Positions 1 to 7,061 of a DNA stretch of 9,768 nt are shown here, piece after piece (the first letter of the stretch is position 1; the number at the start of each line of letters is the position of its first letter). Location: positions 1-9,768 of the forward strand of contig DBBK01000239.1 of the NCBI GenBank assembly GCA_002292165.1, in the 5' to 3' direction. The position numbers and the translations under genes are program-made. This stretch comes from Brevundimonas sp. UBA986. Its GTDB lineage: Bacteria; Pseudomonadota; Alphaproteobacteria; Caulobacterales; Caulobacteraceae. The notes beneath the pieces were generated by a model. The model saw only the letters and a list, made by a program, of their open reading frames with translations. It was not told the DNA's origin and searched no databases.

Positions 1-61
1 GCGCCAGATTTAGGTTCTGGTATCTTCGGGTGTGGGGGTTCGAGTCCCTTCGCCCGCACCA
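1..61 (+). tRNA. tRNA-Leu(UAG), 5' end cut by window
   Basis: This is the 3' part of a class II tRNA. The anticodon stem pairs CCAGA (4-8) with TCTGG (16-20) around a seven-base loop whose third to fifth bases are TAG (11-13), which reads CUA and related Leu codons. A long variable arm with a TTCG tetraloop (about 22-31) fits tRNA-Leu. The T arm has loop TTCGAGT (39-45) between GGGGG and CCCTT, with two G-U pairs. The 3' acceptor strand is 51-57, the discriminator is A58 and CCA is encoded at 59-61. The D arm and 5' acceptor strand lie outside the window. It runs in the same direction as tig. Confidence 0.93.
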
Positions 62-124
62 ACTATTTAGGTCGGGCCCGTACATAATTGGTCGGTCTTC
101 TGGCTGACGGTGAAAGAGAGATTT

Positions 125-1528
125 ATGCAGGTTACAGAAACCAGTAGTGAAGGCTTGCGGCGCGAGTTTTCAGTAGTCGTTCCCAAGGAAGACATTGAAG
201 GACGGATGAACACACGCCTGGCTGAGGTCGGCGCATCAGTGAATGTGCCCGGTTTCCGACCCGGTAAAGTGCCTCTGGCCGTTCTGAAGCAGCGCTACGG
301 AAATTCTGTCCGTGGCGAAATTCTAGAACAGACCATACAGGACACCATCCAGAAGACGATGGAAGAGAGAGAACTTCGCCCGGCAATGGAGCCGAAGATC
401 GATCTGGTGACCTTCGAGGATGGCGTCGACCTTGAGTACAAGCTCACGGTTGAGGTGATTCCTGAAATTCCGCCGATTGATTTTGGCACCATCAAGCTCG
501 AAAAACTGACGGCCGAGATTCCGGACGACGATGTCGAGCAGTCGCTTACGCGCCTGGCAGAGCAGCAGAAGACATTTGCTGCCGAAGACGGACGCGCGGC
601 GGCCAGAGGTGATCAGGTCGTAATGAATTTCGTCGGCAAGATCGACGGCGAGGCATTTGACGGAGGTTCGGCCGACGGCATGGAACTCGAACTCGGCAGC
701 GGCCGTTTCATTCCGGGCTTCGAAGACCAGTTGATCGGCGCCAAGGCGGGAGAGAAAAAAGAGGTCAACGTGACCTTCCCGGACGATTACCAGGCTGAAA
801 ACCTGAAATCCAAATCGGCTTCATTCGACGTAGAAGTCACCGAGGTCCGCACACCGGCCGCCGTTGAGATCAACGACGAGTTTGCGACGTCGATGGGCGC
901 GGAAAACCTTGATGCGCTCAAGACGATGGTTCGGGATCAGATCGGGAATGAGTACACGCAGGTTTCGCATGGACGTCTGAAACGTGAATTGCTCGACCAG
1001 TTGGCAGACAAGGCCGATTTCGAAGTACCCCCCGGCATGCTGGACGAAGAATTCGAAAGCATCTGGAAGCAGCTTGAAGAAGCCAAGGAGAACGACAAGC
1101 TCGACGAAGACGACAAGGGCAAGTCGGACGACGAACTGCGCGAACGGTACCGCGAAATCGCGGCCCGTCGTATCCGTCTCGGCCTGCTTCTGTCGGAAAT
1201 CGGCCGGGTGAATAACCTGACGGTCAGCCAGGATGACCTGAACCGCGCAATGGCCGAACAGGCCCAGCGTTTTCCGGGGCAGGAAGCGATGGTGATGCAG
1301 TATTACCAGGAAAATCCGCAGGCGATGCAGGAGATGCAGGCGCCGATCTTCGAAGAGAAGATCATCGACTACATCCTGGAACTCGCCAAAGTGACCGATA
1401 AGAAGGTCTCGACGGAAGAACTGCTGGCAGACCCGGAAGGGGAAGCCACGGCGGACAAAAAGGGCAAGACGAAAAAGGCCAAGAAGAAGAAGGCTGCAAA
1501 AGGCAAAGCCAAGGCCAAAGGAAAATAG
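125..1528 (+). CDS. tig: Trigger factor, ribosome-associated chaperone and peptidyl-prolyl isomerase
   Basis: Trigger factor binds at the ribosome exit tunnel and shields nascent chains in the cytoplasm. The 467-residue product has the whole family layout. The N-terminal ribosome-binding domain carries the signature GFRPGKVP at residues 43-50. The FKBP-type isomerase domain is about 162-242 (RGDQVVMNFVGKIDG, then FIPGFEDQLIGAKAGE). The helical C-terminal chaperone domain is about 250-435. I chose ATG at 125 because AAAGAGAG (113-120) sits four bases upstream and because family members begin MQVTETSSEG; an in-frame GTG at 110 would add five residues without a ribosome site. The last ~24 residues are an unusual Lys/Ala/Gly tail. 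Stretches of the 5' half are only about 45-47% GC by hand count, well below the neighbouring clpP. It is co-directional with clpP, 85 bases downstream, as in many proteobacteria. Confidence 0.97.
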   Translation: MQVTETSSEGLRREFSVVVPKEDIEGRMNTRLAEVGASVNVPGFRPGKVPLAVLKQRYGNSVRGEILEQTIQDTIQKTMEERELRPAMEPKIDLVTFEDGVDLEYKLTVEVIPEIPPIDFGTIKLEKLTAEIPDDDVEQSLTRLAEQQKTFAAEDGRAAARGDQVVMNFVGKIDGEAFDGGSADGMELELGSGRFIPGFEDQLIGAKAGEKKEVNVTFPDDYQAENLKSKSASFDVEVTEVRTPAAVEINDEFATSMGAENLDALKTMVRDQIGNEYTQVSHGRLKRELLDQLADKADFEVPPGMLDEEFESIWKQLEEAKENDKLDEDDKGKSDDELRERYREIAARRIRLGLLLSEIGRVNNLTVSQDDLNRAMAEQAQRFPGQEAMVMQYYQENPQAMQEMQAPIFEEKIIDYILELAKVTDKKVSTEELLADPEGEATADKKGKTKKAKKKKAAKGKAKAKGK

Positions 1529-1590
1529 GCTGACAAGGTTGGGATGACGACCTGAAGGTTGAAACCGGCGGACCCGATAGAGACGGGAAC

Positions 1591-1598
1591 GCTATAAC
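1591..1598 (+). promoter_or_regulatory. Candidate housekeeping -10 element for clpP
   Basis: GCTATAAC matches every specified position of the Caulobacter housekeeping -10 consensus GCTANAWC and lies 15 bases before the clpP start, in the 85-base tig-clpP gap. No good TTGACG-like -35 is visible at the expected 10-14 base spacing, so it could be an activated or weak promoter. The leader would be only about ten bases. clpP may also be read through from tig, because I see no terminator between them. Confidence 0.4.
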
Positions 1599-1613
1599 AT
1601 CGCTGGAGATCGA

Positions 1614-2255
1614 ATGTACCCCGCTAACGAAACCCACATGAACGGCCTGGTTCCTATGGTGGTCGAGCAGACCAACCGTGGCGAACGCGCCTATGATATC
1701 TATTCACGCCTCCTGAAGGAGCGGATCATCTTCCTGGTAGGACCGGTGGAAGATCACGTATCCAGCCTCATCTGTGCGCAGTTGCTGTTCCTGGAATCGG
1801 AAAACCCGAAGAAGGAAATCTCGATGTACATCAACAGCCCCGGCGGTCAGGTGACCTCGGCGCTCGCGATCTACGACACCATGCAGTACATCAAGTCCCC
1901 GGTTTCGACCGTGGTCATGGGCATGGCCGCCTCGGCCGGCTCCCTGATCCTGACGGCCGGTGAGGCGGGCCAGCGCATCGCCCTGCCGAACGCCCGCATC
2001 ATGGTCCACCAGCCCTCGGGCGGGTTCCGTGGCCAGGCTTCGGACATCGAGCTGCACGCCGCCGACATCCGCTACACCAAGCGCCGCCTCAACGAGATCT
2101 ACGTCCAGCACACCGGCCGGACCTATGAGGAGGTCGAATCCACCCTCGACCGCGACCACTTCATGGACGCCGAGGCCGCCAAGGCCTGGGGCATCGTCGA
2201 CCACGTCTACGACAAGCGGACCGAAGCCGAAGCCGACGGCATCAAGACCGTCTGA
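1614..2255 (+). CDS. clpP: ClpP, ATP-dependent Clp protease proteolytic subunit
   Basis: ClpP forms a tetradecameric serine-protease chamber that degrades proteins delivered by ClpX or ClpA; in Caulobacter ClpXP removes cell-cycle regulators such as CtrA. The product is 213 residues, a normal length. The catalytic triad is visible by spacing: Ser107 in MGMAASAGS, His132 in MVHQPSGG and Asp181 in LDRDHF, with the same intervals (25 and 49) as the E. coli triad. INSPGG (73-78), which forms part of the oxyanion region, is present. The N terminus, with MNGLVPMVVEQTNRGERAYDIYSRLLKERIIFL, is typical of alphaproteobacterial ClpP. ATG at 1614 follows a GGAGA site at 1605-1609 by four bases. The gene ends in a strong terminator at 2281, so it is transcriptionally separate from the genes downstream. 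Its partner clpX is 2.2 kb away on the same strand. Confidence 0.98.
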   Translation: MYPANETHMNGLVPMVVEQTNRGERAYDIYSRLLKERIIFLVGPVEDHVSSLICAQLLFLESENPKKEISMYINSPGGQVTSALAIYDTMQYIKSPVSTVVMGMAASAGSLILTAGEAGQRIALPNARIMVHQPSGGFRGQASDIELHAADIRYTKRRLNEIYVQHTGRTYEEVESTLDRDHFMDAEAAKAWGIVDHVYDKRTEAEADGIKTV

Positions 2256-2280
2256 TCCGACGATCTTTTTGGATCGAAGA

Positions 2281-2311
2281 GGGGTGCGCCGGACACGGCG
2301 CGCCCCTTTTT
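2281..2311 (+). terminator. Rho-independent terminator after clpP
   Basis: A ten-pair stem, GGGGTGCGCC (2281-2290) with GGCGCGCCCC (2297-2306), including one T-G pair, encloses the loop GGACAC and is followed by five T residues (2307-2311) within a T-rich run. It starts 26 bases after the clpP stop. Confidence 0.92.
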
Positions 2312-2331
2312 CTTTGTGCTAGCGTCGTTCC

Positions 2332-3231
2332 ATGACCCTTCGCACGACTCTCTTCGTCATCGCCGTTGCGGCCGCCGCGACCCTGTCCGGCTGCTACACC
2401 TATCGCCTGACCGGCGACGACGTGGTTCCGACCGACGCCCGGCTGACGGCGGCGGGGATGCGGATGACACCGGGCCTGCCTCTGGCCGAGGTCGGCGCCC
2501 GGCTCGGCCTGACGGTGACCGAGGAGACCCTGCCGGCGGCGTTCGGCCCGGTGGCCCTCACGCGCTTCGAGCATTCCTCACCGAAGCCCCTGATCGTCTT
2601 CTGCGGCGGCAACATGTTCCGCCGTGAACTGGGCGGCCAGAAGGTCGTGGCCCTGCTGGCCCCGCTCGGCGACGTCTGGATCTTCGACTATCCCGGCTAT
2701 GGCGACTCAGCGGGGCAGGGGACGCCCGACCAGTTCGAGGCGATGAACCAGGCGATCTCCGCTCGGGTCGACCACGCCTTCGCCACGGGCCGCACCGGCG
2801 ATCTCGCCTTCTGGGGGCACTCGCTGGGCGGCACGGTCTGCGGCGATCTGGCCGGGCGCACCGACCACGCCTCCGACCTCGTCCTGATCTCGACCTTCCA
2901 GAGCTTCGAACAGGTCATCCGCGCCGGCGCCGCCCAGAAGGCCGGCCCCCTCGGCGGTCTGGTCCGGCCCGTGGTCGGCGACGACGTACCCCGCTTCGAT
3001 CTGGGCGCGGCCCTTCAGGGCTATCGCGGAACGGCCGTCGTGGTTGCGGCCCGCAACGACGACACCGTGCCCTTCCTCGCCACCTCGCGACTGGAGCAGA
3101 CCCTGCGCCGCGAGGGCGTCTCCACGCGGCTGATCATCGTCCCCGCCGCCGACCATTCCGGCATTCAGGAGACGCCGGGCCTGATTGACCAGATCGTCGA
3201 CGCCCTGAAAGCCGCCGGCTTCGGCGACTAA
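2332..3231 (+). CDS. Predicted lipoprotein of the alpha/beta-hydrolase fold
   Basis: The 299-residue product begins with a lipoprotein signal peptide: a short basic start, a hydrophobic stretch (7-18) and the lipobox LSGC, with Cys21 as the lipidated residue. Tyr rather than Asp follows the Cys, so the outer membrane is the likely destination. The rest is an alpha/beta hydrolase. The oxyanion region is near VFCGGN (89-94), followed by FDYPGYGDSAG (118-128), the nucleophile elbow GHSLGG with Ser164, a probable acid at Asp243 or Asp244 (ARNDDTVPF) and His275 (AADHSG). The FDYPGYGDS pattern recalls the ABHD13/BEM46 group of serine hydrolases. The substrate cannot be read from the sequence; an ester or lipid is a guess. 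The ATG is only 20 bases beyond the clpP terminator and has a poor ribosome site, so its promoter may overlap the terminator, or it may be expressed weakly by read-through. Confidence 0.88.
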   Translation: MTLRTTLFVIAVAAAATLSGCYTYRLTGDDVVPTDARLTAAGMRMTPGLPLAEVGARLGLTVTEETLPAAFGPVALTRFEHSSPKPLIVFCGGNMFRRELGGQKVVALLAPLGDVWIFDYPGYGDSAGQGTPDQFEAMNQAISARVDHAFATGRTGDLAFWGHSLGGTVCGDLAGRTDHASDLVLISTFQSFEQVIRAGAAQKAGPLGGLVRPVVGDDVPRFDLGAALQGYRGTAVVVAARNDDTVPFLATSRLEQTLRREGVSTRLIIVPAADHSGIQETPGLIDQIVDALKAAGFGD

Positions 3232-3248
3232 TTCGCCGACTCTATGGT

Positions 3249-3581
3249 ATGGGGCCGCCCATGCAGCACACACGCGATCAGAAGGGGACCGTCGAGGTCG
3301 ACGGCGAACTCTACGACTGGGAGCTGCGCCGCCAGCCCCGGCGCACCACCGGCAACAACTGGGAAGGCATCGCCGTCAGCCTCTGGCTCCAGGGCTACAA
3401 GCGCGAGGCCATCATCCAGTTCCCCATGCCGATGCGCGCCAACGGCCACCCGGACCTCGAGAAGCAGAAGGTCAACGTCGACTACGTCAAGAACGCCGTC
3501 ACCGCCGCCATCGAGGCCGGCTGGGAGCCCACCTCGCGCGGCAAGGCCGTCGAGTTCGACGTCGACGCCCAGGGGCGCTAG
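3249..3581 (+). CDS. Small conserved-looking protein of unknown function
   Basis: I do not recognise a family. The product is 110 residues, or 106 if ATG 3261 is the start; neither start has a strong ribosome site. It looks soluble, with no signal peptide or membrane segment. The N-terminal half alternates charged and aromatic residues (EVDGELYDWELRRQPR), as in a small beta-rich fold. The C-terminal half reads as a helix (VDYVKNAVTAAIEAGW) and then a strand (SRGKAVEFDVDA). It starts 17 bases after the lipoprotein hydrolase stop, so the two may be co-transcribed, and it is convergent with cicA. GC-rich third positions support this frame over the overlapping +1 frame, which gives only low-complexity Ser/Arg/Pro. 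Confidence 0.75.
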   Translation: MGPPMQHTRDQKGTVEVDGELYDWELRRQPRRTTGNNWEGIAVSLWLQGYKREAIIQFPMPMRANGHPDLEKQKVNVDYVKNAVTAAIEAGWEPTSRGKAVEFDVDAQGR

Positions 3582-3584
3582 GTT

Positions 3585-3601
3585 GGGGCGTTGATCGCCC
3601 C
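3585..3601. terminator. Possible hairpin between convergent genes
   Basis: GGGGCG (3585-3590) pairs with CGCCCC (3596-3601) around TTGAT, in the 19-base gap between the small + strand gene and the end of cicA; its last base is the last base of the cicA stop codon. There is no T run on either strand, so termination here is only a suggestion from position. Confidence 0.25.
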
Positions 3602-4284
3602 TACGGCCGTCCCTTGAACACCCGAAAGCCCTTCTCGGCGGCGATCTGGAGCATTTCCGTATCGCCCGAGGTGTCGCCATAGGCGGCGGCCAGCCGGACG
3701 TCGGGGCCATAGGCCGCCTGCAGCCGCCGCACCTTCTCCGGCCCCCGGCAGTTCGGCCCCGCGAAGGCGCCGGACACCCTGTCGTCGGCGTCGAAGAACA
3801 GGGGGGTGCCCAGAAGGGCGTCCGCGCCCAGCCGTTTCGCGAACGGCGCGACCGTGGTCACGGGCGAGGCGGTGACGATCACCCGGTGCGCCCCTTTGTC
3901 GCCCCACGCCTTCCAGCATTCCAGTGCGTCGGGCCGCATGAACCGGTCCCAGACGGCGTCCGCGAAGCGTTCGGCCTCGGCCTCCAGCGTCTTCCGGTCC
4001 ACGCCGCCCAGGAATTCGCGCACCGAGGCCGCCTTGATCCGACCCCGGTCACGGTCGCGGGCATAGTGGGCCACCGCCGGCGCCATCTTGACCAGACCGA
4101 GGGCCCAACCCGCCGGACCGGCCCGCCAGCGCAGGAATTCGGTGAAACTGTCGCGGATGGTCAGGGTGCCGTCGAAATCGAACGCCACAATGGGTTGTCC
4201 GTCCGCCAGGCTGGCGTTCGAACCCGCGCCCGCGCCCGGTTCGCCCCTCTGGCGAACGGCGTCCGTGCTCCCCATGTCACTCAT
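3601..4284 (-). CDS. cicA: CicA-like HAD-superfamily IB phosphatase
   Basis: The 227-residue product has all four HAD motifs. Motif I is FDFDGT, with nucleophile Asp36 and acid/base Asp38. Motif II is Ser140 in VTAS, motif III is Lys184 in GPEKVRRL and motif IV is GDTSGDTEML with Asp204 and Asp208. The spacing and the helical cap after motif I fit subfamily IB, the phosphoserine-phosphatase-like group. In Caulobacter crescentus a gene of this family, cicA, lies between clpP and clpX, and its dosage was reported to affect growth and cell shape; the position here is the same, which is the main reason for the symbol. Its physiological substrate is not evident. A Gly/Ala-rich leader of about 30 residues precedes the HAD core, so a later start is possible; the second Met is residue 4. 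It is divergent from clpX across about 200 bases and convergent with the small gene at 3249. Confidence 0.88.
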   Translation of the reverse strand: MSDMGSTDAVRQRGEPGAGAGSNASLADGQPIVAFDFDGTLTIRDSFTEFLRWRAGPAGWALGLVKMAPAVAHYARDRDRGRIKAASVREFLGGVDRKTLEAEAERFADAVWDRFMRPDALECWKAWGDKGAHRVIVTASPVTTVAPFAKRLGADALLGTPLFFDADDRVSGAFAGPNCRGPEKVRRLQAAYGPDVRLAAAYGDTSGDTEMLQIAAEKGFRVFKGRP

Positions 4285-4484
4285 AAGCCGTGATCCCCAT
4301 CCATACAGACCAATCCACGCTCATCACGAACTGCTCACCAGAGCGGGGTTGTGAGTGGCGTTGGGATGGGTGATTGTCATTTTTTGAATATCTTCGCGTC
4401 CATAGTGGTGGAATCAACGCGAAGGAAGCGCGTCAGTCTCAACCTCACCTGAGGGGAAAGGCTCCGCGAGAGTGAGAAGGGTCC
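4285..4484. promoter_or_regulatory. Divergent cicA-clpX control region
   Basis: This 200-base gap must hold promoters for both cicA (-) and clpX (+). I cannot assign -35/-10 pairs with confidence. Visible items are: a CcrM-type GAATC site (GANTC) at 4411-4415, 70 bases before clpX; inverted repeats CCCATCC (4296-4302)/GGATGGG (4364-4370) and CTCAC (4334-4338)/GTGAG (4351-4355); and a short dyad CCTCA-CC-TGAGG at 4443-4454 in the probable clpX leader. A T-rich patch at 4380-4389 is the most promoter-like stretch. Confidence 0.5.
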
Positions 4485-5750
4485 ATGACCAAAGCCGCCG
4501 GAACTGACGCCAAGAGCACCCTGTACTGCTCCTTCTGCGGGAAGAGCCAGCACGAAGTGCGCAAGCTCATCGCCGGGCCGACCGTGTTCATCTGCGATGA
4601 ATGCGTCGAACTCTGCATGGATATCATCCGCGAAGAGCACAAGATCGGCTTCGTGAAGTCGAAGGACGGCGTCCCGACCCCGAAGGAGATCCGCGAGGTT
4701 CTCGACGACTACGTCATCGGTCAGGGCCACGCCAAGAAGGTCCTCTCGGTCGCGGTGCACAACCACTACAAGCGCCTCAACCACGCGACGAAGAACAACG
4801 ACGTCGAGCTGGCCAAGTCCAACATCATGCTGATCGGGCCGACCGGCTCGGGCAAGACGCTGCTGGCCCAGACGCTGGCGCGCATCATCGACGTGCCCTT
4901 CACCATGGCCGACGCCACCACCCTGACCGAAGCCGGTTACGTGGGTGAGGACGTCGAGAACATCATCCTGAAGCTGCTCCAGGCCTCGGACTACAACGTC
5001 GAACGCGCCCAGCGCGGCATCGTCTACATCGATGAAATCGACAAGATTTCCCGGAAGTCGGACAACCCCTCCATCACCCGCGACGTCTCGGGCGAGGGCG
5101 TGCAGCAGGCCCTGCTGAAGATCATGGAAGGCACCGTCGCCTCCGTGCCCCCGCAGGGCGGCCGCAAGCACCCGCAGCAGGAGTTCCTGCAGGTCGATAC
5201 CGCCAACATCCTCTTCATCGTGGGCGGCGCCTTCGCCGGCCTGGAGAAGGTGATTTCGGCGCGCGGCGCGGGCGCATCCATCGGCTTCGGCGCCAAGGTC
5301 AAGGAAATCGACGAACGCCGCACCGGCGACATCCTCAAGGGCGTCGAGCCCGACGACCTGATGCGCTTCGGCCTGATCCCCGAGTTCATCGGCCGTCTGC
5401 CGGTCCTGGCGACGCTGGAAGATCTGGACGAAACGGCCCTGGTCACCATCCTGACCGAGCCCAAGAACGCCCTGATCAAACAGTACCGCCGCCTGTTCGA
5501 GATGGAGAACGTCAACCTGACCTTTACCGACGACGCGCTCAACGCCGTCGCCAAGAAGGCCATCACCCGCAAGACCGGCGCGCGCGGCCTGCGCTCGATC
5601 CTGGAAGGCATCCTGCTCGAGACCATGTTCGAGCTGCCGACCTTCGAGGGCGTCGAGGAAGTGGTCGTCAACGCCGAGGTCATCGACGGCAAGGCCCAGC
5701 CCCTGCTGATCTACGCCGAGAAGAAGAAGGCGGCCGACGGCGCGGCCTAA
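4485..5750 (+). CDS. clpX: ClpX, AAA+ unfoldase of the ClpXP protease
   Basis: ClpX is a hexameric ATP-driven unfoldase that recognises degradation tags and threads substrates into ClpP. The product is 421 residues, the usual size, and looks fully functional. The N-terminal zinc-binding dimerisation domain has Cys15, Cys18, Cys37 and Cys40. The Walker A motif is GPTGSGKT (118-125), pore loop GYVG is 151-154, Walker B is IVYIDEIDK (179-187) and the RKH loop is 227-229. The IGF loop that docks on ClpP is 266-268. An arginine-finger region (FIPEFIGR-type, about 297-304) and sensor 2 GARGLRS follow. ATG 4485 has a GAGAAGG ribosome site at 4474-4480, four bases upstream. It is preceded by the divergent control region and ends in a strong terminator, so it appears to be a single-gene unit rather than part of a clpP-clpX operon. 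lon, often the next gene, is not adjacent here. Confidence 0.98.
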   Translation: MTKAAGTDAKSTLYCSFCGKSQHEVRKLIAGPTVFICDECVELCMDIIREEHKIGFVKSKDGVPTPKEIREVLDDYVIGQGHAKKVLSVAVHNHYKRLNHATKNNDVELAKSNIMLIGPTGSGKTLLAQTLARIIDVPFTMADATTLTEAGYVGEDVENIILKLLQASDYNVERAQRGIVYIDEIDKISRKSDNPSITRDVSGEGVQQALLKIMEGTVASVPPQGGRKHPQQEFLQVDTANILFIVGGAFAGLEKVISARGAGASIGFGAKVKEIDERRTGDILKGVEPDDLMRFGLIPEFIGRLPVLATLEDLDETALVTILTEPKNALIKQYRRLFEMENVNLTFTDDALNAVAKKAITRKTGARGLRSILEGILLETMFELPTFEGVEEVVVNAEVIDGKAQPLLIYAEKKKAADGAA

Positions 5751-5775
5751 GCCGGCCTTCAAGCCAGACGATCAA

Positions 5776-5806
5776 GGGGCGCATCCAGCCGGATGCGCCC
5801 CTTTTT
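5776..5806 (+). terminator. Rho-independent terminator after clpX
   Basis: A perfect eleven-pair stem, GGGGCGCATCC (5776-5786) with GGATGCGCCCC (5791-5801), has loop AGCC and a five-T run (5802-5806). Two flanking A residues can extend the stem into the T run. It begins 26 bases after the clpX stop and lies between clpX and the convergent serine hydrolase gene, so it may act on both strands. Confidence 0.94.
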
Positions 5807-5830
5807 CATGCCCGGACCGTTCCGTCCCGC

Positions 5831-6928
5831 TCAGCCCAGCGCTCTCAACAGGGCCAGAGCGAATTCGTCCATGGTGCGCTGGGAAACAGCGGTGTTGTTC
5901 AGGATGACCGCCGTGCCGCCACCGTCGAGCCGATGGCCCAGGACCGAGCGATAACCGGCCGTATTTCCGGTCTCCCAGGCCGCGGGGATGGTCATGCCCC
6001 CGATCTCCACCTGCCAGATGCGTCCGCCCAGCGCATATCGGTCCGAGGCGACCTCGACCGTGGTCAGGGCGCGGCGGGAGGCCGGGCTGAGGAAGCCCGT
6101 GTCATAGACCCCGTGCGAGAAGCGCTGCAGGTCCGCCGCCGTGCTGAAATAGCCTCCGGCCGCCACCAGATAGTCCGGACGCGGGCTGATCCACGGCGTC
6201 GGCGGCGCCACGGTCCGGTATGAGGTCGCATTGGCCGAGGCCAACTGGGTGGTCTCCATCATCCGCAGGGGATTCAGGACCAGCGCCCGCATCGCTTCGG
6301 GGTAGGGCAGGCCCGTGACGGCCTCGATCACGCCGAGGATGATGATCCAGTTGGTCATGGCGTAGTCGAAGCGCGCGCCCGGCTCGAACACCATGTCCCC
6401 CGAAGCGAAGGTGGCGATGGCTTCGCGCGTGGTCATCGGCTTGTTGATCAGCGTCGGATCGGCGCTGTTCAGCCCGCCGAACAGGTTCGGCACGCCGCTG
6501 CTGTTCGACAGCAGCCGGCGCAGGGTGACGCGGGCGCCCGTGTCGGCCCGATAGTCGGTCAGCCAGGTCGTGATCGGGGCGTCGAGATCCAGTTTCCCCT
6601 GATCGACCAGCCGCATCACCGCCACCGCCTTGATCCGCTTGGAGATCGAGGCGATGCCGAGCGGCGTGTCCGTCGTCATGGGCACGGCCCGTTCGATGAC
6701 CGCCTGACCCGTCGCCCGGGCGAACCGCGTCCGCCCGCCCTGGCCCAGGAGCACCACGCCCTGGAACCCGCTGTCCCTGACCATGCCGTCGATCAACGGC
6801 GTCACACGGCTCTCCAGCGAGCTTCCGCCCGCGAGGGCGGGGCCGGGCAGGGCGGTCGCGGCTGCGGCGCCGCCGGCCAAAGCCAGCAGGGAACGGCGGT
6901 TGAAGCCTTGGGGTCTGGTCACGGTCAC
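5831..6928 (-). CDS. Tat-exported class C beta-lactamase-like serine hydrolase
   Basis: The 365-residue product belongs to the beta-lactamase/D-alanyl-D-alanine carboxypeptidase/esterase superfamily. A Tat-type signal, NRRSLLALAGGAAAATALPGPALA (10-33), predicts periplasmic export after folding. The catalytic SxxK is Ser94-Ile-Ser-Lys97, and the substrate-binding helix region LLSNSSGVP (139-147) is typical. The usual YxN tyrosine is Tyr189, but it is followed by Ala-Met instead of Ser/Ala-Asn. The late KTG/HTG position reads Trp-Glu-Thr-Gly (318-321). The GYRSVLGH stretch and final helix match the fold. I chose GTG 6928 because GAGGAG lies nine bases upstream and the Tat arginines come right after it; the frame stays open to 7483 but that part overlaps the divergent gene. 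Substrate unknown: peptidoglycan peptides or an ester are the usual options, and true beta-lactam resistance is unlikely to be inferable. It is divergent from the LytTR gene. Confidence 0.88.
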   Translation of the reverse strand: MTVTRPQGFNRRSLLALAGGAAAATALPGPALAGGSSLESRVTPLIDGMVRDSGFQGVVLLGQGGRTRFARATGQAVIERAVPMTTDTPLGIASISKRIKAVAVMRLVDQGKLDLDAPITTWLTDYRADTGARVTLRRLLSNSSGVPNLFGGLNSADPTLINKPMTTREAIATFASGDMVFEPGARFDYAMTNWIIILGVIEAVTGLPYPEAMRALVLNPLRMMETTQLASANATSYRTVAPPTPWISPRPDYLVAAGGYFSTAADLQRFSHGVYDTGFLSPASRRALTTVEVASDRYALGGRIWQVEIGGMTIPAAWETGNTAGYRSVLGHRLDGGGTAVILNNTAVSQRTMDEFALALLRALG

Positions 6929-7061
6929 GCTAGAAAGCTCCTCACTCTTGTCGGGGACTGGCCGGTCGCGGCAGGGTGATCCAAACACCCAGATCCGCCG
7001 CCCGGAGCCCGTCTCATTGGTCCTGCCGACCGTCCTTCCAACCGGATTTCGGTGAACGACC
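6929..7061. promoter_or_regulatory. Divergent control region, serine hydrolase and LytTR regulator
   Basis: These 133 bases separate two divergent starts and should hold both promoters. GAGGAG for the hydrolase is at 6938-6943 on the - strand. TTGTCGG at 6948-6954 resembles a Caulobacter -35 (TTGACGS) for the + strand gene, but no matching -10 follows. A 7-base inverted repeat, CGGCAGG (6969-6975)/CCTGCCG (7022-7028), could be an operator or chance in GC-rich DNA. Confidence 0.45.

Noticed and set aside
71..80. CGGGCCCG palindrome after the tRNA considered as a terminator
   Set aside because: There is no loop and no T run, so it is not a credible rho-independent terminator.
3244..3594. Overlapping + strand frame beginning five bases before the small gene at 3249
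   Set aside because: The product is Ser/Pro/Arg/Thr low complexity, whereas the 3249 frame has normal composition and GC-rich third positions.
3886..4293. 135-codon + strand frame opposite cicA
   Set aside because: cicA carries all four HAD motifs on the - strand; this frame has no recognisable feature.
4377..5762. 461-codon open frame on the - strand opposite clpX
   Set aside because: It mirrors clpX codon structure in GC-rich DNA, reads as repetitive Gly/Asp/Val/Leu protein, and has no known domain; clpX on the + strand is certain.
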